NCBI GenBank assembly: GCA_016184115.1
Contig: JACPDH010000039.1
Location: forward strand, 1 to 64,000
Reading direction: 5' to 3'
Source of the DNA: Acidobacteriota bacterium
GTDB lineage: Bacteria > Acidobacteriota > Thermoanaerobaculia > Gp7-AA8
DNA length: 64,000 nt
Positions 1 through 8,283 of the stretch are shown piece by piece. Position numbers and translations under genes: made by a program. The notes under the pieces were generated by a model. The model ran no database searches. It was not told where the DNA came from and saw only the letters and a program-made list of their open reading frames with translations. Position 1 is the stretch's first letter; every line of letters starts with the position of its first letter.

Positions 1-91
1 CACCCGTTCCCATTCCGAACACGGCAGTTAAGCCTCTCCGGGCCGATGATACTGCGCGGGCAACTGCGTGGGAAAGTAGGACGTCGCCGGA
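1..91 (+). rRNA. rrf: 5S ribosomal RNA, 3' part
   Basis: The window opens inside a 5S rRNA. The loop region CCGTTCCCATTCCGAACACG and the downstream GGGAAAGTAGGACGTCGCCGG are typical 5S sequence. About 25 nt of the 5' end lie outside the window, so this is the distal end of an rRNA operon running on the plus strand. The 3' end is estimated from the part that would pair with the missing 5' strand. Confidence 0.93.
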
Positions 92-111
92 TCCTTTCTC
101 CCCTTCGCCTA

Positions 112-145
112 CGCCCTCCTCCCATGGAGGGCGTTCGCATTTTTT
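112..145 (+). terminator. Intrinsic terminator of the rRNA operon
   Basis: CGCCCTCC at 112-119 pairs perfectly with GGAGGGCG at 126-133 across a 6-nt loop. A T tract follows at 140-145. It lies about 20 nt after the 5S rRNA, as expected for the end of an rRNA operon. The stretch from 146 to the next gene end at 233 holds nothing I recognise. Confidence 0.85.
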
Positions 146-232
146 GGAGCATTGCGACAACGCGATTCGAGTTCCGTTCAGCGTTGAATCGGCCCTCAAT
201 TCGTGGTTCCAGTCGATGAAACGCCCTGTCAG

Positions 233-1252
233 CTATTTCTCGCGTTCGTATATCCAGACACGTGGGACGCCGTCTCGCCCAATTGCACCCCTGTACATGC
301 CGGTTGTGTTGAACGGCATCGCGTAGTTGCCCTTTCGGTCGAGCGCAATCACTCCTCCAGGGCCCCCGGCGTCAACGAGTGTTCGCAAGACCACTTTCTC
401 CGATGCTTCCTTGACTCCCATGTCACCAAACTCCATGAGCGCTGCAATATCCCTTGCGACCGTGTACCGCAGGAAGTACTCTCCGTGACCGGTCGCTGAG
501 ACCGCGCAAGATCGGTCGCTTGCGTAGGTACCGGCACCGATCACGGGCGTGTCGCCAACCCGTCCGAACTGTTTGTTGGTCATGCCCCCAGTCGAGGTTC
601 CCGCCGCGAGGTGTCCCTGCCGATCGAGTGCCACGGCTCCGACCGTTCCGAATTTCCGGTCAGGGCTGGCAGGCACGTATCCGCGACCGAGCCTCGGTGC
701 CGCCTCGACGAGCGCTTTCTGGAGTTGCCGCCATCGGCGTTCGGTCCAGAAGTATGAAGGATCGACGATCTCGACGCCTTGCGTTGTGGCAAAGAGCTCA
801 GCTCCCCGGCCGATGAGCATGACGTGTTCGGAGCGCTCCATGACGATTCTCGCCGCGCTGATGGGATTGCGAACGATCGTCACAACGGCGACGGCACCGG
901 CCTTCATCGTCGATCCATCCATGATCGTTGCGTCGAGCTCGTTCGTGCCGCTATGTGTGAACACCGCTCCTTTTCCCGCATTAAAGTGGGGCGAATCTTC
1001 CATCACCCGAATCGCGGCCTCAACCGCGTCGACGGCAGGCCGTCCGTCGCTGAGAAGGCTGTACCCCGCGAGCAATGCACGCTCCAGCACGGCTCGATAC
1101 TCAGTCTCCATCGCGGGCGACATCTCCCCTCGGTTGATCGTCCCTGCGCCTCCATGAATCACGAGGGTGATGGGAGCGCCGGGCGGCCCGCCAAAGGCAG
1201 ACAGCGTGAATGACAGCAACGAGAGAACCAGTAGAAGCGATCTGCGCGTCAT
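233..1252 (-). CDS. Isoaspartyl peptidase / plant-type L-asparaginase, exported
   Basis: Ntn-hydrolase of the plant-type asparaginase family, which cleaves isoaspartyl dipeptides or asparagine after autoproteolysis. The N-terminus has a signal peptide (MTRRSLLLVLSLLSF). The family motif VIHGGAG follows the signal peptide. The self-cleavage site with the Thr nucleophile is in FGTVGAVALD, followed by STGGMTNK and GAGTYA, which form the substrate pocket. Length (339 aa) fits the family. I start at ATG 1252 because GGAGGTG lies just upstream; an in-frame TTG at 1264 would overlap that ribosome-binding site. It diverges from the gene at 1356. A periplasmic location suggests a role in peptide or Asn salvage. 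Confidence 0.88.
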   Translation of the reverse strand: MTRRSLLLVLSLLSFTLSAFGGPPGAPITLVIHGGAGTINRGEMSPAMETEYRAVLERALLAGYSLLSDGRPAVDAVEAAIRVMEDSPHFNAGKGAVFTHSGTNELDATIMDGSTMKAGAVAVVTIVRNPISAARIVMERSEHVMLIGRGAELFATTQGVEIVDPSYFWTERRWRQLQKALVEAAPRLGRGYVPASPDRKFGTVGAVALDRQGHLAAGTSTGGMTNKQFGRVGDTPVIGAGTYASDRSCAVSATGHGEYFLRYTVARDIAALMEFGDMGVKEASEKVVLRTLVDAGGPGGVIALDRKGNYAMPFNTTGMYRGAIGRDGVPRVWIYEREK

Positions 1253-1355
1253 AGGCACCTCCAAGATGGATATCGTATCGCGGGTACGCGCGGCCGAACG
1301 AGGTTGTAAGATCTCGATCTGGACGCAGCGCTCCGCGAGAGGGAGAACCTAACAG

Positions 1356-4247
1356 ATGCAGATCGTACGTGCCCTCGTGGCGCTGGTTGTGACGCTGATG
1401 CCACTCGGGGCGCTGGCGCAGAGCATCAGCGAGGAATGGCGGACACTGCATACCGAGCACTTTCGAGTCCATTTCCCGATCGCGTATGAACCGTGGGCCC
1501 GCGAAGTCGCTTCGAAGCTCGAGTCAATACGGACCACGGTGAACTCAGAGATCGGGTACGCCCCGGAAGGCGTCACGGAAGTCGTCGTCGCAGACCCGAT
1601 CGCTCAAGCGAACGGCTCGGCATGGCCAATTCTCGGGGCGCCTCGGATGGTTTTCTGGGCTTCGCCACCCTCCCCCGCAGGAGCACTTGGCCACGAATCC
1701 GATTGGGGTGAATTGCTTGCCATTCACGAATGGACGCACGTCGCGCACCTCGTGCGACCTTCAAGAAGCCGGTTCGCGGGTGCTCGGTGGCTCTTTGCTC
1801 CCGTTGCGCTGGGGCCTATAACAAGAGCCCCTAGATGGATCAGTGAAGGTTACGCAACCGTCCTGGAAGGCAAGCTAACGGGCCAAGGGAGACCATTCAG
1901 CGACTATCGCGCCGTCATTCTGCGCACCTGGGCTCAGCGCGGGCGCCTGCCATCGTACGAGCAGCTCGACAAAGACAGCGCCAATTGGATGGGGATGTCG
2001 ATGGCGTACCTCGTCGGTTCCGCGTATCTCGAGTGGCTCGTGGAGCGAGAAGGCGACGAAAGCCTCCCGAAGCTGTGGGCGAGGCTGACTGCGCGCCAAT
2101 CGCGCACGTTCGACGAGGCGTTTCAGGGTGTGTACGGCGAAACGCCGAAGCGCCTCTACCAACGGTTCGCTGCGGAACTGATCCATCGATCGATGGTCGT
2201 CGAGGCTGCGGTTGCGGCGTCGCAGCGCCCCGGCGATCTCTGGATGGACGTTAGCTGGACGACCGGTGAGCCCGACCTGAACCTGGATGGGAGCCGGCTA
2301 GTCACCATCGTCCGAGCAAAGCGCAAACCTGCGCGCCTGGTCATTTACTCGACTGATCGAGATGCGAAGGCGGAGGCAGCCTATTCGAAGCGTGTTGAAC
2401 GCATACTCGCGCGCGATCCGGAGGATGTTGCGCCGGTCCGGAATAAGCCACTTCCGAGAACGCCCGAGGCCGAACATGTTCTTCGCCCTGGAGAGGTTGT
2501 GGGAAACGCCCGGTGGATCGGATCGACCGGTGACGTGCTCTTCGTGCGTTTCACGCCCGACCGCGACGGGTTTCTGCATCCAGACATTTATCGATGGAGT
2601 CCGGCGAGCGCCGCGCCGCCAACGCGCCTAACGGACGGTGCCGACTTGCGCGATGTGCGCCCGGCGGCCGACGGCAGCTACGCGCTTGCCATACGCAACC
2701 GGTACGGGATGTCGGAAGTCGTTCGCATCGACTTGCAGGACGGGTCCGTCACACCCATCGAGGGCCCCTCGCTCCACGAGCAGTTCGTCGAGCCTGCGCC
2801 CCATCCGACGTTACCGGTTTTCGCGATCGTCATGCGAAAAGGGGGGACGTGGCGTTTAGTCGTGCGTGGAATCACGAGCGCACCGAACCAGGCGGAGCTC
2901 GCGTTCGATGGCATCGTCGCGCAACCCTCCTGGAGCCGAGACGGTAAGGCGCTCTTTGCCACCGTCGCGCGAAACGGATTCGTCGAGATCTCGCGTTTCG
3001 ATTACGACGTGAGCTCGGGCGCGCTCGTCGAGCGCGGGCAGGTGACCCGCGGTTCTGGGGCTTCTCTAGCCGCCGTGGCATCAAACGATGCGCTCTGGTT
3101 CCTCGCCCTCGACCCGGACGGACTCGACCTGCGGAAGCTTCCAATAGCGGAAACAGAGCAGCCACTTCCGTCGATCGCGACTCCGCCCGACGCGGCGCCG
3201 GCGGTTCGTCGATCGTTCGACGGCACGACCACGGAGATTCGGCGCGGCGAACTCGGCGAATCCGTACCGTACGGATTCGGGCGACAGGAAGTCTCGCTCC
3301 TCTTCGGAGGCTCGCTCGCTCCGTCGGGCGAGGTGGTCGAAGTAGGCGCCCGCGTTGGGGACGTGCTTGGGAGGCTCGAGACCCTCGCATTCGCCTCGGC
3401 CGGGTACGACGGCGGAGTCGAAGGCGCCTCGATCTCCATCAAGTCGAAGAAGTACCCGATCGAGATCGGTTCGCGGCTCTTTATCTACGACGAGCGTCCG
3501 ACGGATCAACGGGACGGTGACCTGTCGAGGTCACGTGACAACGAACGCTTCGGCATCGAGACATGGATCTCGAAGGGGCGCAGATGGAGTGGTGGCGGAG
3601 TGAACGGCAGCGTTGCCCTGTATGCGGCGAAGATCGAAGCGGTGCCGACCGCGGCCGTCTCGCAGTTAGGTTCCAGCGTGGCGACTCGCATCGAGCACGC
3701 GCCTGTGGTTTACGGCGGGAATCTATTGCCGATGGCGCTCGCCCTCAGCGGCAACTCCGGCTCGACGGATGGAGACCGATGGACACGCTTTCGTGGAGGG
3801 TTGTCACTCGGGTTTTCGTCGCGGGGGCGTGGCGTTGCGGTCACGCTGGACGCGGGTTCGGTCAGCGACGACGCGTCGTGGACCGACCAGTTTGAGATCG
3901 GTGGCGCGCGACTATCGCTGCATCCCGAAGCCGCCACATCGAATCGCGTCGACGTTCCGGCACTTCCTGCAGGGATTCTTCGAGGAAACAGCTTCGACTC
4001 AGTGAGAGTCGACTTACGGATGGGTGGTGTGATGCCGACGCTGTTCGCGCAGCGGGTGGGTGCGAATGTCGATTCAGGCGACGACGAGATCCAGCTGGCC
4101 GGTCTCGAGTGGACTCTCCAGCTCGATTCGATGCCGCTCGTGCGAATACCGGCGCTCGAGTTGCGCGCGGGTGTAGCGCGCGTGCTGGATCACGGGTTGC
4201 TCGATGATGAGACTTCCGTCTGGATGACGATGCGGTGGAAGCCGTGA
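1356..4247 (+). CDS. Secreted gluzincin-like metallopeptidase with TolB-like propeller and C-terminal barrel-like region
   Basis: 963 aa with a signal peptide ending near ALAQ (residue 22). Residues about 25-280 are a peptidase-MA-like domain with the zinc motif HEWTH in LLAIHEWTHVAHL and a downstream ISEGYA glutamate motif. Residues about 290-620 contain repeated D(G/R)xxxF segments typical of a TolB/DPP6-like beta-propeller. The C-terminal 300 residues are rich in alternating polar/hydrophobic strands with Gly and aromatics, like an outer-membrane barrel, and end in a long strand (VWMTMRWKP). The start has GAGGGAGAA about 8 nt upstream. The zinc ligands indicate an active peptidase; the barrel assignment is inferred from strand pattern only. 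The substrate is unknown. Confidence 0.75.
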   Translation: MQIVRALVALVVTLMPLGALAQSISEEWRTLHTEHFRVHFPIAYEPWAREVASKLESIRTTVNSEIGYAPEGVTEVVVADPIAQANGSAWPILGAPRMVFWASPPSPAGALGHESDWGELLAIHEWTHVAHLVRPSRSRFAGARWLFAPVALGPITRAPRWISEGYATVLEGKLTGQGRPFSDYRAVILRTWAQRGRLPSYEQLDKDSANWMGMSMAYLVGSAYLEWLVEREGDESLPKLWARLTARQSRTFDEAFQGVYGETPKRLYQRFAAELIHRSMVVEAAVAASQRPGDLWMDVSWTTGEPDLNLDGSRLVTIVRAKRKPARLVIYSTDRDAKAEAAYSKRVERILARDPEDVAPVRNKPLPRTPEAEHVLRPGEVVGNARWIGSTGDVLFVRFTPDRDGFLHPDIYRWSPASAAPPTRLTDGADLRDVRPAADGSYALAIRNRYGMSEVVRIDLQDGSVTPIEGPSLHEQFVEPAPHPTLPVFAIVMRKGGTWRLVVRGITSAPNQAELAFDGIVAQPSWSRDGKALFATVARNGFVEISRFDYDVSSGALVERGQVTRGSGASLAAVASNDALWFLALDPDGLDLRKLPIAETEQPLPSIATPPDAAPAVRRSFDGTTTEIRRGELGESVPYGFGRQEVSLLFGGSLAPSGEVVEVGARVGDVLGRLETLAFASAGYDGGVEGASISIKSKKYPIEIGSRLFIYDERPTDQRDGDLSRSRDNERFGIETWISKGRRWSGGGVNGSVALYAAKIEAVPTAAVSQLGSSVATRIEHAPVVYGGNLLPMALALSGNSGSTDGDRWTRFRGGLSLGFSSRGRGVAVTLDAGSVSDDASWTDQFEIGGARLSLHPEAATSNRVDVPALPAGILRGNSFDSVRVDLRMGGVMPTLFAQRVGANVDSGDDEIQLAGLEWTLQLDSMPLVRIPALELRAGVARVLDHGLLDDETSVWMTMRWKP

Positions 4248-4272
4248 TCCTGCGTCGGGTCCTCGGTTGCGA

Positions 4273-5532
4273 TCAGTCGAACAGGCCGCGGTAACGCACA
4301 CGGGTGATCAGCGCGCGGCCGTCGAGGATGTTGGTGCCGAGTGCCTCGAGGGCCGAGGATCTCGTCGCGTTCACGTCGTCGAATTCCACGGCGAGCGACC
4401 AGTTGGATGTCACGTCCAGCAGAAACGCAACGGCGATCGCCGAGCCGCTCTCGTCGTTGTTTTCCGCATTGCTGAAGTCGAGCTCCTCGGTGTCGAACCA
4501 GTCGAAGCGAGTGGACAACCGTATCGGCCCCGTCTTCCAACTTGCGAGAACGTAGGTTGACTCGAATCTCGCGTCTACGGAATCGCCGGGAGCGAACCCC
4601 ATGCCGGTTTTTCCGCGGACATGCTCGGCGGCGAGATCGAGGGAGTCAGTCGGCCGCCAACTCATACCGATCAAGTCGAAGTTCGTGCACCACGAGTACT
4701 CGTTTCGATAGAGATTGCGATCGCCGCGATTGTCGAATCGCGTCCACTGCGCGACGAAGCCGCGCGACGCGTCTAGCCTGAGCCGCGCTGACCATCCCGT
4801 GCGTCCGTCGAGGTCCGACCCGATCGGTGTCGTGCCATCCTTCTGCGCGGGGAACGACGTCTCGAGAGACGCGAGCGGAGGAAGCGGTAGCTCCTCATTC
4901 CAGAGGCTGAGCCGGGTTCCAACCGACCACCCTCGCCATCCCAATAGCGTTCCCGCAGTGTCGTTCCCGACGAATGCGGTCGCTCCTCCGCGAATCAGCA
5001 AGCGCGCGCTGAGCTCATAGCGGTAATCGACATCGATGCCTGTCGGCCTCACTTCCTCGCCGATCCAGCTGTTGATTGCGGAGAGCGAGATCGTATACGG
5101 CGACGACCAGAGCGGTTCGACATTCTCCCGTGATGTTGGCAGGAACATCGTGCCGGCGCGAGCGCGAAGACGTCCGCCCGCGACCTCTCCCGTGCCTTCG
5201 ATCCAGAGCTCTGCAATGCCGATCGCGGCGCCTGCCGCGGCGTCGCTTTCGCCTCGCGCAACTACATGTCCCCACGCCGACCAGTGTTCGCTCAGATTGA
5301 ATCGAACGCCCGTCTGAAGATCGATCGAGCCTGCTAGGCCGGCGCTTCCGTTCGAGGTACTGCCGGCGAGCAACTTCCCGAAACCGCCGTCGAGCCAGCT
5401 GACCGGCGAGTCGGAGTAGCTTCCCAGCCCCGACGCGAGCGCGAACACCTGCAAGTCGGTCGCACCCACGCGCAGAGCGCAGACGAGCAGGGCGACGACC
5501 GCGATCGAGATGGCCCTAACGGAGTGGAGCAT
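4273..5532 (-). CDS. Putative outer-membrane beta-barrel (porin-like) protein
   Basis: About 419 aa from ATG 5532 (MLHSVRAIS), which carries a clear signal peptide (VVALLVCALRVGAT). The remainder is a succession of short amphipathic strands with many Gly, Trp, Tyr and Arg residues (for example RARAGTMFLPTS, SARLRLDASRGFVAQW) and ends in RVRYRGLFD, close to the aromatic C-terminal signature of barrels. No family was recognised. An in-frame ATG 45 nt upstream would put 15 extra residues before the signal peptide, so I prefer 5532, which has AGGA 7 nt ahead. The start overlaps the 3' end of the lipoprotein gene at 5516 by 17 nt, so the two are probably cotranscribed. Confidence 0.65.
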   Translation of the reverse strand: MLHSVRAISIAVVALLVCALRVGATDLQVFALASGLGSYSDSPVSWLDGGFGKLLAGSTSNGSAGLAGSIDLQTGVRFNLSEHWSAWGHVVARGESDAAAGAAIGIAELWIEGTGEVAGGRLRARAGTMFLPTSRENVEPLWSSPYTISLSAINSWIGEEVRPTGIDVDYRYELSARLLIRGGATAFVGNDTAGTLLGWRGWSVGTRLSLWNEELPLPPLASLETSFPAQKDGTTPIGSDLDGRTGWSARLRLDASRGFVAQWTRFDNRGDRNLYRNEYSWCTNFDLIGMSWRPTDSLDLAAEHVRGKTGMGFAPGDSVDARFESTYVLASWKTGPIRLSTRFDWFDTEELDFSNAENNDESGSAIAVAFLLDVTSNWSLAVEFDDVNATRSSALEALGTNILDGRALITRVRYRGLFD

Positions 5533-6259
5533 CGGAAGTCCTGGGATCGGGCCACAGCCCAATGCGTTCGTGGGCATAGTCGATCGTTACGACGAAGCGA
5601 TAGAGGACACGATTGCCCAGCCTAGGTGTGACTACGGGATTAATTGCCACGTCGAGATTCTCGAACCGGATGCCGGCGATCTCGAGCGACACCGTGCCGC
5701 GCGAACCGTTGCTCGTGCCGACGAGCTCTCCGGGGATTACCGCAGTGTCGGGTAGGGCGGTGTCGACGATTGCCCACGTTGCGCGGCCATTGATCACGAC
5801 GGGAACGCGAGGTGGTCCCCCGGAGAAGCTCCACGGCATGGCGTCGGGCTGTGCCTTGGGCCAGGCACTGATTACGAGCAGGCCGCGAAAGTAATCGATC
5901 GTTGCGATCCTTCCGCGGAACGCATCGGCCCCGAGGAGCCCATCGGCCGGAAGGTCGGCGACGTCGAGCGCGGCCGGTCTGACATGGGTGAAGAGTGTCG
6001 AGCTCAAGAGTATGCGGGCGGCCGATCGCTCCCCTTTGAGTGAGGAAGCGATGGCGGTGCGAGGAAGTGCGGATGCGACGACCAGCGTGGCGTCGCGGCC
6101 GTTCACCTCCGCGCGTACGCACGGCAAGTTCGTTCGGAAGTGAAACCCGACGTTGTCTTCCGGAATCACTGGCTCGGTCGGCGATACGCACGACGCGAGC
6201 ACGAACGCGGCAACGGCGCTCAGCGCCGGAGTGACACCTGATCTCGGCGTGTTGGCCAT
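5516..6259 (-). CDS. Lipoprotein with two tandem retropepsin-like domains
   Basis: 247 aa from ATG 6259. A lipobox (VLASC) follows a hydrophobic N-terminus, so it should be lipid-anchored. The C-terminal half carries NGRATWAIVDTALPDTAVIP, which matches the flap/active-site pattern of retropepsin-like aspartyl proteases (DTG/DTA followed by DT). The N-terminal half has a parallel segment (NGRDATLVVASALPRTAIAS) where Asp is replaced by Ala, so one half appears catalytically dead. Both halves have a downstream LLGADAF/LGNRVLY-type strand. The gene overlaps the porin-like gene by 17 nt and probably heads that pair. Proteolytic activity is an inference; binding only is possible. Confidence 0.6.
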   Translation of the reverse strand: MANTPRSGVTPALSAVAAFVLASCVSPTEPVIPEDNVGFHFRTNLPCVRAEVNGRDATLVVASALPRTAIASSLKGERSAARILLSSTLFTHVRPAALDVADLPADGLLGADAFRGRIATIDYFRGLLVISAWPKAQPDAMPWSFSGGPPRVPVVINGRATWAIVDTALPDTAVIPGELVGTSNGSRGTVSLEIAGIRFENLDVAINPVVTPRLGNRVLYRFVVTIDYAHERIGLWPDPRTSDAPLR

Positions 6260-6362
6260 GGGACGCAGCGAGAATACAGAATCGAGGATGCGATAGAAAG
6301 TCGTGGGCGCACAAACGATCGACACACACACGGCACACGCACCGAAGGTCGGACCGAATCCG

Positions 6363-6368
6363 TACAAT
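6363..6368 (+). promoter_or_regulatory. -10-like box, probable near-leaderless promoter
   Basis: TACAAT ends 9 nt before ATG 6378 and no Shine-Dalgarno sequence is seen. Transcription would begin at about 6375-6378, that is at or beside the start codon. Confidence 0.45.
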
Positions 6369-6377
6369 GCACGACGT

Positions 6378-7793
6378 ATGAGAACGATCGTCCTTGCTAT
6401 CTGTACGGCAGGCATCGCCGGCTGCGTCACGCTGCCGCAGCGTATGCCGGTTCCTGAGCCTGTGCCGACGGAGACACGCATACAGGCAGTCGCGGTGTCG
6501 CGCGATGGCAGCACTCTCTGGTACGCGTCGGGAAGCGCACGATGCGAGATCCGAACGATGTCGATCGCGGAACGAAGCGACCGAATGGCGTTCGCTCTCG
6601 ATTGGTGTCCGACGAAGATCATACCGCTCAACGAACAGGCGCTGCTGTTCACAGACGGCGTATGGCGTGGCTCATTGCTGCGGGCGGACGGCACGGAGGT
6701 CGTGCCGGGCGCCGTGCTCGCGGCCGCGAGTGCGTCGAACTACGTTTTAGTGCGGAACGGCCAACTAATCTGGAATCGAGATTCGCAGGCGCATGACCTC
6801 GGTGCAGCTGGCACCTTGCGGTCCCCGGCAATCATCGCAGGCTCGGGCGATCTGCTCGCAATCGCGACGGCAGCCGACGGCGAGCGAATCGTTCGCTTCA
6901 CCTCGGACGGAACGATCGACGTCACGCCGACGTTTGCCGCCATCGATTCGTTCGACATCGCACCGCGAGGCGACGAGCTCGTCTTCTCGGCGTTGCGCGC
7001 TGACGGTTTCGATGTTGCGATCGCTTCACCGAACGGGAAGACAGTGAACTGGGTCCCTGCGGACCGAGCCGACGAAACGGGTGTCACGTGGGCACCTCGG
7101 GGAAACAAGGTCTCGTTTCTGATTCGACGGGGCGACTCGACACTCGTTCGCACTGTTCACGTTCCTACGGCGTTTCAGCTGACGTTCGAGACGCCATTCG
7201 AGGCGGTACGAGCCCTCGCGTGGGAGGCGAGAGCTGAAAGAATCACGATGATTCTCGATGGGCCCGCGGTATCGCCACACATCGATTGGATCGAGTATTC
7301 GGGAGCTCATCGCGAAGCTCTCGTGGAACCGGACGTACGATCGTCTCGCGAGCCGGAGTGGATCTCGTTTGGAGAAGGGAGCGCGCTGCTGCTCCCGCCC
7401 CGCACCGTCCGATATGGTGAAGCGCTTCCCCTCTTCGTCGTGTTGACCGAGGAGCCGCTGGCCTGGGGAGTGGCGAATCGCGATCTCGATTCGCTCGGAG
7501 GGGGGATCCTCCGGTTGCCGGCCTCTGCGTGGAACGATGGCGCGCCGCTCGCGGAGCTCGTGTCCAGATTGCGGTGGGTCGACGCGGAGTCGGTCGTCGT
7601 GATCTCGGACGGACATCGTGGTGGCTCCAGGCCAATTGTCGCGAAAGGACAGACTCTCGTGATTACAGGGATGAAACCGGCGGGAGGGCTGTCGTTCGCT
7701 GAGAGCAGGCTCCCTTCGGGTGCGCTGGCCGTGAAGGCGGAGAACTGGGAGGGGGCGATGCGCTATCTGCGGGAACGGTTTCAGACGGAGTGA
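6378..7793 (+). CDS. Lipoprotein with TolB/WD40-like beta-propeller
   Basis: 471 aa. The N-terminus MRTIVLAICTAGIAGC is a lipoprotein signal with the lipobox IAGC. The chain contains repeated blade-like units (VAVSRDGSTLWYASG, IDSFDIAPRGDELVFSALR, VTWAPRGNKVSFLIRR) typical of TolB/WD40-like propellers (PD40 repeats). The final 100 residues (VADAESVVVISDGHRGG region) are not a propeller and were not recognised. The start is set at ATG 6378 by the lipoprotein signal; earlier in-frame codons would destroy it. The gene diverges from the retropepsin-like lipoprotein. Role unknown; probably a periplasmic-face binding protein. Confidence 0.65.
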   Translation: MRTIVLAICTAGIAGCVTLPQRMPVPEPVPTETRIQAVAVSRDGSTLWYASGSARCEIRTMSIAERSDRMAFALDWCPTKIIPLNEQALLFTDGVWRGSLLRADGTEVVPGAVLAAASASNYVLVRNGQLIWNRDSQAHDLGAAGTLRSPAIIAGSGDLLAIATAADGERIVRFTSDGTIDVTPTFAAIDSFDIAPRGDELVFSALRADGFDVAIASPNGKTVNWVPADRADETGVTWAPRGNKVSFLIRRGDSTLVRTVHVPTAFQLTFETPFEAVRALAWEARAERITMILDGPAVSPHIDWIEYSGAHREALVEPDVRSSREPEWISFGEGSALLLPPRTVRYGEALPLFVVLTEEPLAWGVANRDLDSLGGGILRLPASAWNDGAPLAELVSRLRWVDAESVVVISDGHRGGSRPIVAKGQTLVITGMKPAGGLSFAESRLPSGALAVKAENWEGAMRYLRERFQTE

Positions 7794-7851
7794 TAATCAA
7801 GGCGGGGCAGGGACGCACGGGCCGGCGGCCGGGGAGCATTGCGAAGTATTG

Positions 7852-8283
7852 ATGGGCGCTTCCGCCCAGGAACTCATGAACGATTTCCGGAAGCTCGCGG
7901 GTCAACAGCTCAAGACTGCGGGCGAGGCTTCTCGAATGCGATCACTTCGTCATCGGCAAGGTCACCTCAGGCGTGTCGGAATCGGGGCTCATCGGGAACC
8001 TGTTTCTCCTTCGAGAAGTGCCCCTTGGCGATATCGTGGTCTTCCGGTACCCTCCGAATCCGTCGATCGACTCTGTCAAGACTGCAAGGAGCCTGACCGA
8101 AAGGCCTAGTGGCCGTACTCGGAGCTATGGCTGCCGACCGATGCCACGGTCGTGCAGCGCGCGACGGAGCAGCCCGGAATCACGCTGCACCGCTTTTCGG
8201 TACGCGCGATGGGACCAGATCCTCTTCGTCGTTGACGAACATCACCACGGCCACGCGGAGCATTACAGGGAGATCAGGGGAGA
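7852..8283 (+). pseudogene. Decayed signal peptidase I-like gene plus a second broken reading frame
   Basis: No intact gene fits this 490-nt gap. One frame reads DHFVIGKVTSG and then PLGDIVVFRYPPNPSIDSVK (about 7945-8085), which closely follows the signal peptidase I pattern GDxVVFxYPxxPxxxYVKR, including the Lys position. It then loses the expected GLPGD motif. The N-terminal part (MGASAQELMNDFRKLAGQQL) lies in a different frame. From about 8110 another frame reads ELWLPTDATVVQRA...TLHRFSVRAMGPD, and shifts again into DQILFVVDEHHHGHAEHY. At least three frame changes are needed. Either these are real gene remnants or the assembly carries indels here. Confidence 0.55.
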
